Below are positions 17,329 through 25,459 of a DNA stretch of 64,000 nucleotides, piece after piece (the stretch's first letter is position 1; each line of letters begins with the position of its first letter). The stretch lies in NCBI GenBank assembly GCA_900316445.1, contig ONCZ01000020.1:17438-81437 (forward strand), written 5' to 3'. The translations under genes and the position numbers were made by a program. This DNA comes from an uncultured Prevotellaceae bacterium. GTDB lineage: Bacteria > Bacteroidota > Bacteroidia > Bacteroidales > Bacteroidaceae. A model generated the notes under the pieces. It was not told the origin of the DNA. It saw nothing but the letters and a program-made list of their open reading frames with translations, and did no database searches.

Positions 17329-17580
17329 ATGCGTAAGATCATCGCTGAAGCTGACGAAATGATCTTCCGTGCCAAGTTAAGGGATCTCCCCGAAGCCTTG
17401 TCATTCAGTTATATCGCCCAGAAATACTTTGGCAAGTCACGCGGTTGGCTCATGCAGAAGGTGAATGGCAATAAGGTTAACGGGAAGATTGCCTCCTTTA
17501 CAGACGAGGAGCGCCGCCAGTTCCGCGAGGCCTTACAGGATCTAAGTGAAAAGATGACAGCTGTGGCAATGACTTTGTAA
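17329..17580 (+). CDS. DUF5053-type small protein, probably N-terminally truncated
   Basis: An 83-residue protein matching the pattern of DUF5053 family members of Bacteroidales mobile regions: AEADEMIFRAKLRDLPEA, SYIAQKYFGKSRGWLMQKVN and SFTDEERRQFREALQDLSEK. The segment around SYIAQKYFGKSRGWL looks like a helix-turn-helix. Function unknown. The reading frame continues upstream of the ATG as KEYEQGINEFDNG, plausible family sequence, and is then closed by a TGA at 17281-17283, 45 bp before the ATG. No promoter-like element is obvious. I read this as a remnant of a longer gene, at the edge of the restriction-modification island. Confidence 0.6.
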   Translation: MRKIIAEADEMIFRAKLRDLPEALSFSYIAQKYFGKSRGWLMQKVNGNKVNGKIASFTDEERRQFREALQDLSEKMTAVAMTL

Positions 17581-17663
17581 GCTTGATATCCATATACTCC
17601 GTCGCGATGACTGTTGTCGTTTTTTTATAAGATGAAGATTTAAGGTTTGACAATAGCTTATCT

Positions 17664-17697
17664 GAAGCCGTTGGCATAAGCGTATGTCAGCGGCTTC
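17664..17697 (+). terminator. Hairpin downstream of the DUF5053-type gene
   Basis: A fully paired 15-bp stem (GAAGCCGTTGGCATA with TATGTCAGCGGCTTC, two G-U pairs) with an AGCG loop, followed by CAATTTCTTT. Good terminator geometry; the U tract is imperfect. Confidence 0.6.
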
Positions 17698-17798
17698 CAA
17701 TTTCTTTCCCCATTGTGTAAATAATCCCATTATCTTCTTTTTTTGAGAAGATTTTGAAGTTTTTCTTTATAAAGAGCATTACTTTCCAAACTTTTTCG

Positions 17799-17806
17799 TA
17801 ATTTTG
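17799..17806 (+). promoter_or_regulatory. Possible promoter -7 element before the small ORF
   Basis: TAATTTTG followed by CA, consensus TAnnTTTG. It would start a transcript near 17813 covering the small ORF and possibly the methyltransferase operon. Confidence 0.45.
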
Positions 17807-17877
17807 CAACGCTATCTGCTCATTGTGGCCGAGAACCCCTTATCGTAGGGAGGAGCTGCAGGGTGGGGCACTACATT

Positions 17878-18126
17878 ATGAAAAGGCGTTACTGGCGCTT
17901 TGTTTTTGGTCATTCTGAAACTACCACTTTCCGAATCACGGTCGAGAACATTGCAGGGGTAACTCCACGGGGTGTGTATATCAGACTCCGTAGTGTGCTG
18001 CGAGGGCTAACCATGTCCTCACTAGCACACTTTACGGTGTATCTATATGCCTCTATGTGGGTGTTTCTCTGTCTGTTTACTGTGATGGGCTGTGGTAGGC
18101 CTCAGATGACGAACAGGCAGATGTAA
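17878..18126 (+). CDS. Possible small protein, unrecognised
   Basis: An 82-residue open frame starting MKRRYWRFVFGHSETT. It has a basic N-terminus, a central part VTPRGVYIRLRSVLRGL, and one hydrophobic stretch (SSLAHFTVYLYASMWVFLCLFTVMGC) that could be a membrane helix. A promoter-like TAATTTTG lies 72 bp upstream. I do not recognise a family. In favour: a compact, plausible membrane protein with an upstream promoter. Against: short, no homology I can name, and a 280-bp untranslated gap before the methyltransferase. Reading upstream adds only MGHYI. Confidence 0.35.
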   Translation: MKRRYWRFVFGHSETTTFRITVENIAGVTPRGVYIRLRSVLRGLTMSSLAHFTVYLYASMWVFLCLFTVMGCGRPQMTNRQM

Positions 18127-18406
18127 GCATCCACGTTTTTCGTATGTAGCTATCAACATAGTATAATCAATCTGACTTTCGGGTGCTTATCAGAACAAAT
18201 AGAACAAGAAGACAGCAAAGAAAAACTGACTAAACCATACTGACGAGCATCATTTCGCTTCTGACAAAAGAGAACTGGAAATCTAACTGACGCAGGAAGC
18301 AGAAAAGACGTAATGGACTCGGCGTTTCCAGTCGCTTCTTTTGGGCACGACAGCCCCTTGCGCTTTCTTTCAAAGGTGCAAGGGGTTTTTCGTGTCAAGA
18401 AACAAT
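18127..18406. other. Gene-poor stretch before the methyltransferase
   Basis: No credible gene on either strand. It ends with a terminator-like hairpin at 18354-18390 that lies directly before the methyltransferase start. Confidence 0.5.
18354..18390 (+). terminator. Terminator-like hairpin immediately before the C5 methyltransferase
   Basis: CCCCTTGC and GCAAGGGG form an 8-bp GC-rich stem followed by TTTTT, ending 16 bp before the ATG. It could terminate upstream transcription or act as a leader attenuator for the restriction-modification operon. No promoter consensus is visible between it and the ATG. Confidence 0.65.
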
Positions 18407-19777
18407 ATGAGCGAGACTCAGTATGACGACAAGGGATTGAACTTTTTTAGTGTTGATAATCAAATAGACAAAGTTGAAGAATCGGAAATACCCATTCGCT
18501 TTGATGACGAGCCATTGCATGAGGACAAAAAGCTCAGACTACTCTCTTTGTTCTCTGGATGTGGTGGTATGGATTTGGGATTCGAAGGTCACTTCATTGC
18601 CAATAAGAAATCATTTGCCGCAGATAGCCCATACATCTGTCATCAAATGAAAGATGGAAATTGGGTGTTCTTAAAGAAGACACAGTTCCAAACAGTTTTT
18701 GCCAATGATATATTGCCTGAGGCTGAAAAGGCTTGGACTGTATATATGAGCCGTTTTGGTTATTGTGAGAACGTCTATCATAACGCTAGCATAGTGGAAT
18801 TAGTAAAGATGCATCAGCAAGGTGCTGATATATTTCCTAAAGATATCGATGTTGTAACGGGTGGCTTCCCTTGTCAAGACTTTAGTGTTGCAGGCAAACG
18901 ACAAGGATTCAACTCGCAAAAAGATGATTGGGGTAAGAAACGTTCAGACACCAAACCGACAGAAGAAAGTAGAGGCAAGCTTTATTTTTGGATGAAGCAG
19001 GTAATAGACATTGTCCATCCTAAGATATTCATTGCGGAGAATGTAAAAGGGCTTGTTAATTTGGGCGACGTAAAGAATATCATCCAACAGGACTTTGCCA
19101 GTGCAGACGGGAATGGATATATTGTGTTATCGCCGCAAGTCCTTCATGCCGGCAACTATGGAGTGCCAGAATCAAGGGAACGTGTCATCTTTATTGGAAT
19201 AAGACGAAATGCTTTGAAAGTTGAGGCTCTTAAGGCATTGGAATCTGATATTGTCCCAGATGAGTATAATCCATATCCTAAGCCAACACATGCGGGAACT
19301 ATTAAGGATGAAAAGCTACTACCTATGGTTACGACATATGATGTCTTGAAAGACCTTGATGAACCAGAAGATTCGCATGATGAGTCACAAAAGGTTTACT
19401 CAAAAGCGAAGTTCCTTTCCAATGGCAGCCAGGGACAAATAGAGATAAAACTTGACGGACTTGGACCAACCATCCGTTCTGAGCATCATGGGAACATTGA
19501 GTTCCGTCGTCTCTCTGCTGAACATGGTGGTAAGCATGTTGATGAACTTAAAGCAGGCTTGAAAGAAAGAAGATTGACACCAAGAGAGTGTGCTTTGATA
19601 CAGACATTTCCACCAGATTACCGCTTTGTAATTAAGAAGACTTCTGGCACTGGCTATCATGTCAGTTCTTCTGGAGCATATAAGATTATCGGTAATGCTG
19701 TCCCTCCTGTTTTAGCATATCATATTGCGATGAGATTACAAGAACTATGGCCTAAATATTTTGAAGATGACAAATAG
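18407..19777 (+). CDS. DNA (cytosine-5-)-methyltransferase of a type II R-M system
   Basis: A 456-residue C5-cytosine methyltransferase with the canonical motifs: I, LSLFSGCGGMDLGFEGH (residues 47-62); IV, GGFPCQDFSVAGKRQGF with catalytic Cys156; VI, IAENVKG; VIII, VPESRERVIFIGIR; IX, RLTPRECALIQTFPPDYRF; X, IGNAVPPVLA. I chose the ATG at 18407 because the longer frame from 18341 would translate a terminator-like hairpin. It overlaps the downstream nuclease start by 11 bp and is followed by vsr, a classic C5 MTase-REase-Vsr set. Base composition is visibly richer in A+T than the flanking housekeeping genes, consistent with acquisition. Recognition sequence cannot be read from the protein. Confidence 0.95.
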   Translation: MSETQYDDKGLNFFSVDNQIDKVEESEIPIRFDDEPLHEDKKLRLLSLFSGCGGMDLGFEGHFIANKKSFAADSPYICHQMKDGNWVFLKKTQFQTVFANDILPEAEKAWTVYMSRFGYCENVYHNASIVELVKMHQQGADIFPKDIDVVTGGFPCQDFSVAGKRQGFNSQKDDWGKKRSDTKPTEESRGKLYFWMKQVIDIVHPKIFIAENVKGLVNLGDVKNIIQQDFASADGNGYIVLSPQVLHAGNYGVPESRERVIFIGIRRNALKVEALKALESDIVPDEYNPYPKPTHAGTIKDEKLLPMVTTYDVLKDLDEPEDSHDESQKVYSKAKFLSNGSQGQIEIKLDGLGPTIRSEHHGNIEFRRLSAEHGGKHVDELKAGLKERRLTPRECALIQTFPPDYRFVIKKTSGTGYHVSSSGAYKIIGNAVPPVLAYHIAMRLQELWPKYFEDDK

Positions 19778-20879
19778 AGACGAAAACATCATTGCTATTC
19801 ATAACAGAAGTATAGATGAAGCCAATAGGGCTTTTGCCGACTTCATGTGCAAGACTGAAGCCTGTTTTAATGAAAAGTCCAAAAGAAATCCCGCTCTGTT
19901 TCGAGATTGTTCTCCTTCGGAACTAGAGAAAGTTACAGAACGGATACTTAAAGAAGTATGTCATTCCACTCCTTTTCGAGAATCTGACATATCCTTGGTC
20001 GCAGGACATACCTTTCCAGATATAATGACAACTAATATCTATGGAGTTGAGGTTAAGTCAACAAATAAGGATAAATGGACTTCAACAGGAAGCAGCATCG
20101 TCGAATCTACAAGAAGTGAGGATGTTGAGAGAATATATATGCTTTTTGGATGCTTGGGCAGCACTCCACCTTCTTTCAGGTGCAGGCCATATCAAGAATG
20201 TCTTAAAGGTATTGCGGTTACTCACTCGCCACGATATCTAATAGATATGATGTTAAACGACAAAGAAAACATCTTCAGCAAGATGAATACTGATTATGAC
20301 ACTTTTCGTCTAATGGAAGAAAACGAGAAAATCTCCTGTGTTAGGAAATACTATATACAGAAAGCAAAAGAAGAGCACAAAGTGGAAATGCCTTGGTGGA
20401 TGGGAGAAACAGCTAATGTGAGTCTGTCTATTTTCAGCGATTTGCCAGCAAACGTCAAAGAGGATCTAACTACGAGGACTTATATATTGTTCCCTTCGGT
20501 ATTCTCAAGAAATTCCTCTATTGGTTACAAAGAAGTGGCTTTGTGGTTATGTAATCACTACTCAGTCGTATGTCATAACATGCGCGACTCTTTTTCTGCA
20601 GGTGGTAAAATGACAATTCTCAATGGTAAACTTCTTAAGAAGCCATATCCTCAAGTAGTACAAAGACTTTTGGAAAGACAAGAACAGATAAAAGCCCTTT
20701 TACTCCACCCAGATAATGATTTACTTCTAGACATTAAAGAGTATTGGGATTTTCCATATGATCCTAAACACCTTTACCAATCATGGTTGAACATCATTGC
20801 AAATACTTTTCGTGGCAATCCAGAATTGGAGTTAATAGACATAAAGGAACTTATAAAGACTAAATCCGTTCCTTATTAA
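19767..20879 (+). CDS. Putative type II restriction endonuclease (PD-(D/E)XK)
   Basis: A 370-residue protein between a C5 methyltransferase and vsr. A PD-(D/E)XK-type active site is visible as FPDIMTTNIYGVEVKSTNKD: Asp85, Glu95 and Lys97. The rest has no family I can name, as usual for restriction enzymes; a C-terminal helical region (VQRLLERQEQIKALL) follows. The first ATG is at 19767, overlapping the methyltransferase by 11 bp in another frame; a TTG six bases earlier is possible. Function as the cognate endonuclease is inferred from position plus the EVK motif. Confidence 0.78.
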   Translation: MTNRDENIIAIHNRSIDEANRAFADFMCKTEACFNEKSKRNPALFRDCSPSELEKVTERILKEVCHSTPFRESDISLVAGHTFPDIMTTNIYGVEVKSTNKDKWTSTGSSIVESTRSEDVERIYMLFGCLGSTPPSFRCRPYQECLKGIAVTHSPRYLIDMMLNDKENIFSKMNTDYDTFRLMEENEKISCVRKYYIQKAKEEHKVEMPWWMGETANVSLSIFSDLPANVKEDLTTRTYILFPSVFSRNSSIGYKEVALWLCNHYSVVCHNMRDSFSAGGKMTILNGKLLKKPYPQVVQRLLERQEQIKALLLHPDNDLLLDIKEYWDFPYDPKHLYQSWLNIIANTFRGNPELELIDIKELIKTKSVPY

Positions 20880-20881
20880 CA

Positions 20882-21406
20882 ATGGAAAAGTTCTCTTCAA
20901 AGCATCATCACAATAACATGGCCGCTATCCGATCGAAGGATACAAAGCCGGAGATAATCGTGCGCAAAGAGTTGTGGAAACGCGGGTTCAGATACAGACT
21001 TAATCATAAACGGCTGCCTGGACATCCAGATTTGGTACTAAGGAAATATAGGACGTGTATCTTCGTGAATGGTTGCTTCTGGCATGGACACTACGTTGAA
21101 CTAGAAAAAATGGAAAGTTCAAAATGCTGTAGGATACCCAATACTAATCGTGAGTTCTGGGCTGCGAAGATTCGAAGGAATAAAGAACGAGATAAAGAGG
21201 AACAACATAAGTTGGCTGAAATGGGTTGGCATTGCATCACGGTGTGGGAGTGCGAACTCATGTCCAAGGTTAGGGAAAAGACTATAGATTCAATAGCATT
21301 TACATTGAACTATATCTGGTTGCAGGATCATGGTGTCAAGTGTGTGCCTTATCCTCTGTTGGAAGAAGAGGAAATGCAGACGCCGATGGCTGCGGAAGAA
21401 AGATAG
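20882..21406 (+). CDS. vsr: Very short patch repair endonuclease
   Basis: A 174-residue Vsr family protein that nicks next to T:G mismatches formed by deamination of 5-methylcytosine, protecting sites methylated by the adjacent enzyme. Landmarks: MAAIRSKDTKPEIIVRKELWKRGF, YRLNHKRLPGHPDLVL with the metal-site aspartate, CIFVNGCFWHGH, and NREFWAAKIRRNKERD. It starts 2 bp after the nuclease stop, so translation is coupled. Length is slightly above the usual 130-160 because of a C-terminal tail (PLLEEEEMQTPMAAEER). Confidence 0.95.
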   Translation: MEKFSSKHHHNNMAAIRSKDTKPEIIVRKELWKRGFRYRLNHKRLPGHPDLVLRKYRTCIFVNGCFWHGHYVELEKMESSKCCRIPNTNREFWAAKIRRNKERDKEEQHKLAEMGWHCITVWECELMSKVREKTIDSIAFTLNYIWLQDHGVKCVPYPLLEEEEMQTPMAAEER

Positions 21407-22064
21407 CAATTATAATTAGGTGTTGGTACTTTTTTTCGCGTGAGTTATGATTTGAACAGCCATTTTATACATTCCGCTGATTATAAACCTTTGTTGCTGT
21501 GATTATCTACGCTTCGTGTTGCCGTTATGAAAGCTTCGTGTTGCGATTATGAAGGCTTTGTGCTCCGAACAACAAGCATGGTTTTGCCAAGAAAGGTTAG
21601 TCCAAAGTCCAAGAAAGGTGCCTGGTTCCTATAAGAAAGGTGGCATGTTTCTCTGAAATTCTCTCGAGAATTCAGGAGTTTCCCCTAAGGAAAGTGGGAG
21701 TTTCCCCTAAGGAAAGTCCGAGTTTACATAGGGTAAACTCCTGGCGAACCAGAAACAGGAAAAAAGAACTACTGATTGCCTGAAAAAAGAGGTGCATAGC
21801 AAAAAATCCATCAGATCTCCCGTTTTCTTTGAAAACACCTGTGTTTATCGGGGTTTCAAGACGGGAGGTCTTCTCTGGAGACCTCCCTCAAACCTCCCAT
21901 AGACCTCCCGTCTGAATTCCCCTGCCTAAGGATTAAGGGAGGGGTGACGGGAGGTCTATGGGAGATCTATGGGAGGTCATGTAACAACACCTCCCGTGCG
22001 AAAACCCCTTTATATACAGGCACTTCCAAAGAAAACGGGAGGTCTCGGCACAAAATCAGGCTAT
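21407..22064. repeat. Gene-free stretch of degenerate 22-bp-period repeats
   Basis: No protein-like frame. It holds several unrelated degenerate direct-repeat blocks of about 22 bp period: 21510-21562 (CTTCGTGTTGC..TTATGA, about 2.5 copies), 21594-21650 (AAGAAAGGT, three copies), 21670-21722 (GGAGTTTCCCCTAAGGAAAG, about 2.5 copies), then 21869-22050 with at least eight GGGAGGTC/GACCTCCC motifs on both strands. It lies between convergent genes, so it is not an obvious promoter. Confidence 0.65.
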
Positions 22065-24260
22065 TTACTCTTCCCAGCGGAAGACGGAGCCGTTGCGGCG
22101 GGCGGGGTCGGCACCAGTGAAGTCAATCGAATAGGGACTGCCGGTGGTGGGACTCTTGCCGATGTAACGATGGGTGCGCATCGACATGAGCATGAACTCG
22201 CGATTGAGATAGTCCTGCCACATGAAGACCTCGGCCTTCTTTTCGTCTGTCGTCAGGCGGACATCACCAGCGATACCAAAGCCGGAACTGAAGACATAGC
22301 GGCCGTCTTCGCATTGGAGGATGACCTGTCCCTGGCCTTTGTCGATGACTCGGAAACGGGTCTGGGGACTACGGTCTGAGGCATCGGTGTCGTAAAGCAG
22401 TCCGTGGGTGGTCGCGATGGCAGGCTTGCCTGTAGCCAGATTGACGATACGGACGGTCTTGCCGAGCGGGATGTTCTGACTGCGGTCTGCCAGAGGCTCC
22501 TCGACGGTGAAATTGTCGAATTCGGCATAGCCGCCTTTCAGGCCCTTGTGGTTGAAGGCAAAGAGGGCGTGGCGCGAACCCTGGAAGGAGATGAGCTGAT
22601 AGCTCAAGGGCATCATGCGGCCCAGCGTCTGGAAGGTCACGCCGTCCGTCGAATAGGCGTATTGCGCTTGATTGTTGTCGTAGTCACCCACCATGCGGAG
22701 GTAGATTTTCGAGGAAGGAGGAAGGAGGAATGAGGAAGGAGAAATGCCAACAGTGTCGTTGGTGGCCTGCTCAAAGCAGCGGAGGGTGAGAGAGTTGCCA
22801 TCCTTGACGATGCCGATCCAGGAGCAGGGCACGTTAATGTTGCCCAGACCAGCGACATCGCCGTCTTTCATGCCTTTCGTATAGAGCTCGACGGTGGTGA
22901 TGCTTTTAGGGCCGATGACGCGCTGGGTAAGGGTGTTACGGGCCCACATCAGCTGTTCGGCAGGCATCGACTGGAGGCGCAGACGGCCGTTCTTCAGGCT
23001 CCATTTGCTGTCGTCGGGGTTGTGGTTCCACTGCCAGATGGGCTTGAGGGATTTATCGGGGGTGCGGGAGTGCGGGGGTGCGGAGGTGCGAGAATACTCA
23101 AAGTCGTCGGAGCGGTCGTATGGGGCAAAAGAGGTATTCTCGTACCCTCGTACCCCCGTACCTCCGTTCCCCCGAATATTCGGTTTGAGCCAAGTACGTG
23201 GGGCACGGCCAAGGTTGCCTTCGAGGCCGAGCATGGGCCAGCCGTCTTTCCAAGTGATGGGCGCAAGGGTAACGGTGCGGCCAATGGAGTGGAAGTCCAT
23301 CATCAGCAGCGCCCACCACTGTCCGCTCTGATCCTCGACGATGCCGCCCTGATGGATGTTGGTGCAGGCCGTGGCATCGCGGTCGACCTCAGGGATGCCG
23401 AACTTTGTTCCGTCCTCGCCGATGCGGTATTTCACATCGCGAGGCACCTGGGTGAGCGGCGCAGCATGATAGCCGAAGGTCTCGTCGGCGGTGATGGTGA
23501 TGGTCTCGTAGGGACCCCAGATGCTCTTGGAACGGGAGCAGAGGGTGCGGCCGTTGGGCATGTAGTCGGTAGAGATGAGGTAATACATGCCACCTATCTT
23601 ATACATGTGATGGCCCTCGCCGACGGCATTGCCCTCAGGGATGATGGTGCGCTCCGTCTCCTCGATGGGACCGCTCATGTCGGGCTTCAGCTCCGTACAC
23701 TTCACCTCGCCATAGCCGTGGATGGCGTAGATCTTACCGTCGTCGTCGAAGAGCACACTGAGATCGTAGATACGTCCCTGCATGTTGTGGTGCTCCCACG
23801 GTCCGCGGATGTCCTTCGAGGTGTAGCATTGCAGGCCCTTGCCGTTGATGTTGGTGAACACGTAGAACTGCCCGTTGGCAAAACGGATGGCTGGCGCCCA
23901 GACACCCTGACCGTAAATCTCCTGGTGGTTCTTCAGCGAGAAAGCATCGTCATCGAAGTCGAAACGGTCGAAGCAATAGCTTATGTTCTCCCAGTTGACG
24001 AGGTCTTTGGAATGGAGGATGACAAGTCCTGGCACGGTGTGCATCGTTGTACCGGCGAGATAGTAGTCATCACCCACACGGAGAATGTCAGGATCGGAGA
24101 ACTCGTCGTAGAACAACGGATTGGTGAACGTGCCGTTACCATTGTCGGCCGTCCACGACCGCTGCTGGGCGTTCACCAAAAGTGAAAAGGTGAAAAGGTG
24201 AAAAAGTGAAACACCTATCACCAAGCCCTTTGCCTTTATTCTTACATTTTTCATCATCAT
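22065..24260 (-). CDS. Large secreted GH43 glycosidase with C-terminal trefoil-like region
   Basis: A 731-residue exported GH43-type enzyme, likely a beta-xylosidase/alpha-L-arabinofuranosidase. GH43 landmarks: NPLFYDEFSDPDILRVGDDYYLAGT (residues about 46-70), GQGVWAPAIRFANGQFYVF, IYDLSVLFDDDGKIY and VGEGHHMYKIGGMYYL. After residue 410 comes a concanavalin-like beta domain (WQWNHNPDDSKWSL onward, usual in this subfamily). The C-terminal 130 residues (VRIVNLATGKPAI... YVFSSGFG... RYIGKSP) resemble a ricin-type/AbfB-like trefoil. Three repeat elements are built into the protein: the signal-peptide core SLFHLFTFSLL, a 40-residue insert at about 362-401 between catalytic and beta domains, and SPSSFLLPPSS at about 504-517. 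Last gene of the minus-strand locus. Confidence 0.85.
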   Translation of the reverse strand: MMMKNVRIKAKGLVIGVSLFHLFTFSLLVNAQQRSWTADNGNGTFTNPLFYDEFSDPDILRVGDDYYLAGTTMHTVPGLVILHSKDLVNWENISYCFDRFDFDDDAFSLKNHQEIYGQGVWAPAIRFANGQFYVFTNINGKGLQCYTSKDIRGPWEHHNMQGRIYDLSVLFDDDGKIYAIHGYGEVKCTELKPDMSGPIEETERTIIPEGNAVGEGHHMYKIGGMYYLISTDYMPNGRTLCSRSKSIWGPYETITITADETFGYHAAPLTQVPRDVKYRIGEDGTKFGIPEVDRDATACTNIHQGGIVEDQSGQWWALLMMDFHSIGRTVTLAPITWKDGWPMLGLEGNLGRAPRTWLKPNIRGNGGTGVRGYENTSFAPYDRSDDFEYSRTSAPPHSRTPDKSLKPIWQWNHNPDDSKWSLKNGRLRLQSMPAEQLMWARNTLTQRVIGPKSITTVELYTKGMKDGDVAGLGNINVPCSWIGIVKDGNSLTLRCFEQATNDTVGISPSSFLLPPSSKIYLRMVGDYDNNQAQYAYSTDGVTFQTLGRMMPLSYQLISFQGSRHALFAFNHKGLKGGYAEFDNFTVEEPLADRSQNIPLGKTVRIVNLATGKPAIATTHGLLYDTDASDRSPQTRFRVIDKGQGQVILQCEDGRYVFSSGFGIAGDVRLTTDEKKAEVFMWQDYLNREFMLMSMRTHRYIGKSPTTGSPYSIDFTGADPARRNGSVFRWEE
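22710..22748. repeat. In-frame GGAAGGA array in the GH43 gene
   Basis: Five copies of a 7-bp GAGGAAG-like unit. It matches 36 of 38 positions with 35627-35664 at the start of the regulator gene. Confidence 0.85.
23057..23174. repeat. Inverted G-rich arms translated inside the GH43 gene
   Basis: Arms 23057-23097 and 23134-23174 are 41-bp inverted copies (32 of 41 positions), each four to five copies of an 8-bp GGGGTGCG/GGGGTACG unit, around a 36-bp spacer. The entire 118-bp element is read through in frame between two domains. Confidence 0.88.
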
Positions 24261-24310
24261 TCCTTATTTATTACTATTTCACCTTTTCACTCTTTCACCT
24301 TTTCACCTTT
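24178..24310. repeat. Inverted degenerate arms around the GH43 start codon
   Basis: Arm 24178-24211 (GTGAAAAGG-like units) is coding and gives the hydrophobic core of the signal peptide; arm 24276-24310 is its inverted counterpart in the intergenic gap. The start codon is in the spacer. A similar T-rich array encodes the amylase signal peptide at 46347-46376. Confidence 0.85.
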
Positions 24311-25358
24311 ATTTCAGTGTAGGCCAGCCGTCGGACGTCCAACGGATAGGACGCTGGATGAGGATCGAGGCACCCTGATGGGCGATGCTGTAACCGTGAC
24401 AGATGAAGATGTCCTGTCCGTCGAAGGTATAGGCGGCACAGTGGCCGGCAGCCTCAAAGGCTTTCTTGTCGCCCTCGATGAAGAGGTTTCCACCGCCATA
24501 ACACATATCACGTCCCTCACGATCGAGATAGGGGCCTTCGACGTTCTTGCTACGGCCTACGGCCACACGATAGGTGCTTTTGGCACCCTGACAGCAGTAG
24601 TCCCAAGAGACAAAGAGGTAATACCAACCGTCGTGCTTGAAGATGAAGGGTGCTTCGATCGCATTAGGTCCGGCAAAGTCGGACGTGGGATTCTTCGGAG
24701 GATTGGGATTCACCGGAAGGGCGTTCTTTGCCTCCGGATCCGAGAGATTGAAGCGGCGGGCGATGGTGCGGGGCTTTTCGCCCTTGGCGATATGCATCGT
24801 CGTGTCGAGGCGGGCCAGCTGGATGCCGTCCCAGAAAGAACCCCACACGAGCCAGGGCTGATCCTGATCGTCGATGACGAAGTTGGGGTCGATGGCGTTC
24901 CAGTTGTCGCGGCCTTCACGGGACGTGACGATGCAGCCCATGTCATCCCAAAGGCCAAAGGTCAAGGAACGGGTGGAGAGGAGTCCGATGGCAGAGCCGT
25001 TGCGTCCGAAGGTGGAACAGCTGTAGGCGAGCCACCAGCGGTCGTGCCATTTGATGACATCCGGTGCCCAGACGTGATGGGTGAAGCCGGGAACAGAGTC
25101 GTGAGTCCACTGGGGGATGACGGACATGACGGGAGTCGTCTTCACCGTCCAGGTCTTGCGGTCCTTGGAGGTCATGTGCTGAATACCCATGCCTGTGGCA
25201 AAGATATGCCAGGTGCTGTCTTCGTAGGCCATCACGGGGTCGTGGACCATCGGTGTGTCGGTCTGGAAGTCTTTTTGTTGGAAGCGGTGCGGCTGCCCTG
25301 CTGCCGTCATAGGCACAATAAGGACTAACAGCGACCACAGTATTGTTTTCGCTTTCAT
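24309..25358 (-). CDS. GH43 arabinan endo-1,5-alpha-L-arabinosidase-type enzyme
   Basis: A 349-residue secreted enzyme consisting of a single five-bladed GH43 domain. Signal peptide MKAKTILWSLLVLIVPMTAAG, then the catalytic base in MVHDPVMAYEDSTWHIFATG, HHVWAPDVIKWHDRWWLAYS, NAIDPNFVIDDQDQPWLVWGSFWDGIQLA, IEAPFIFKHDGWYYLFVSWDYCC, and HCAAYTFDGQDIFICHGYS. The IEAPFIF and WGSFWDGI segments are typical of endo-arabinanases, which cut alpha-1,5-arabinan. I chose the ATG at 25358 because the four residues before it are not signal-like. Co-transcribed behind the SusC/D genes. Confidence 0.87.
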   Translation of the reverse strand: MKAKTILWSLLVLIVPMTAAGQPHRFQQKDFQTDTPMVHDPVMAYEDSTWHIFATGMGIQHMTSKDRKTWTVKTTPVMSVIPQWTHDSVPGFTHHVWAPDVIKWHDRWWLAYSCSTFGRNGSAIGLLSTRSLTFGLWDDMGCIVTSREGRDNWNAIDPNFVIDDQDQPWLVWGSFWDGIQLARLDTTMHIAKGEKPRTIARRFNLSDPEAKNALPVNPNPPKNPTSDFAGPNAIEAPFIFKHDGWYYLFVSWDYCCQGAKSTYRVAVGRSKNVEGPYLDREGRDMCYGGGNLFIEGDKKAFEAAGHCAAYTFDGQDIFICHGYSIAHQGASILIQRPIRWTSDGWPTLK

Positions 25359-25459
25359 AACGATTGTCATTAAAATAAGAAAAAAGGAAGGGGAGCGGGC
25401 TTCACTAAGTCCGCCCCCCTTGGTTGATTAACCAATCATGTGGAAAATGTAATCAAAAC

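Noticed and set aside
18153-18398. 81-codon minus-strand open frame before the methyltransferase
   Set aside because: Runs through a terminator-like hairpin and has no recognisable motif or promoter.
21510-22050. CRISPR array
   Set aside because: Units are degenerate, adjacent without unique spacers, and change from block to block; no cas genes.
23022-24185. 387-codon open frame antisense to the large GH43 gene
   Set aside because: No protein-like motif, while the opposite strand encodes clear GH43 segments.
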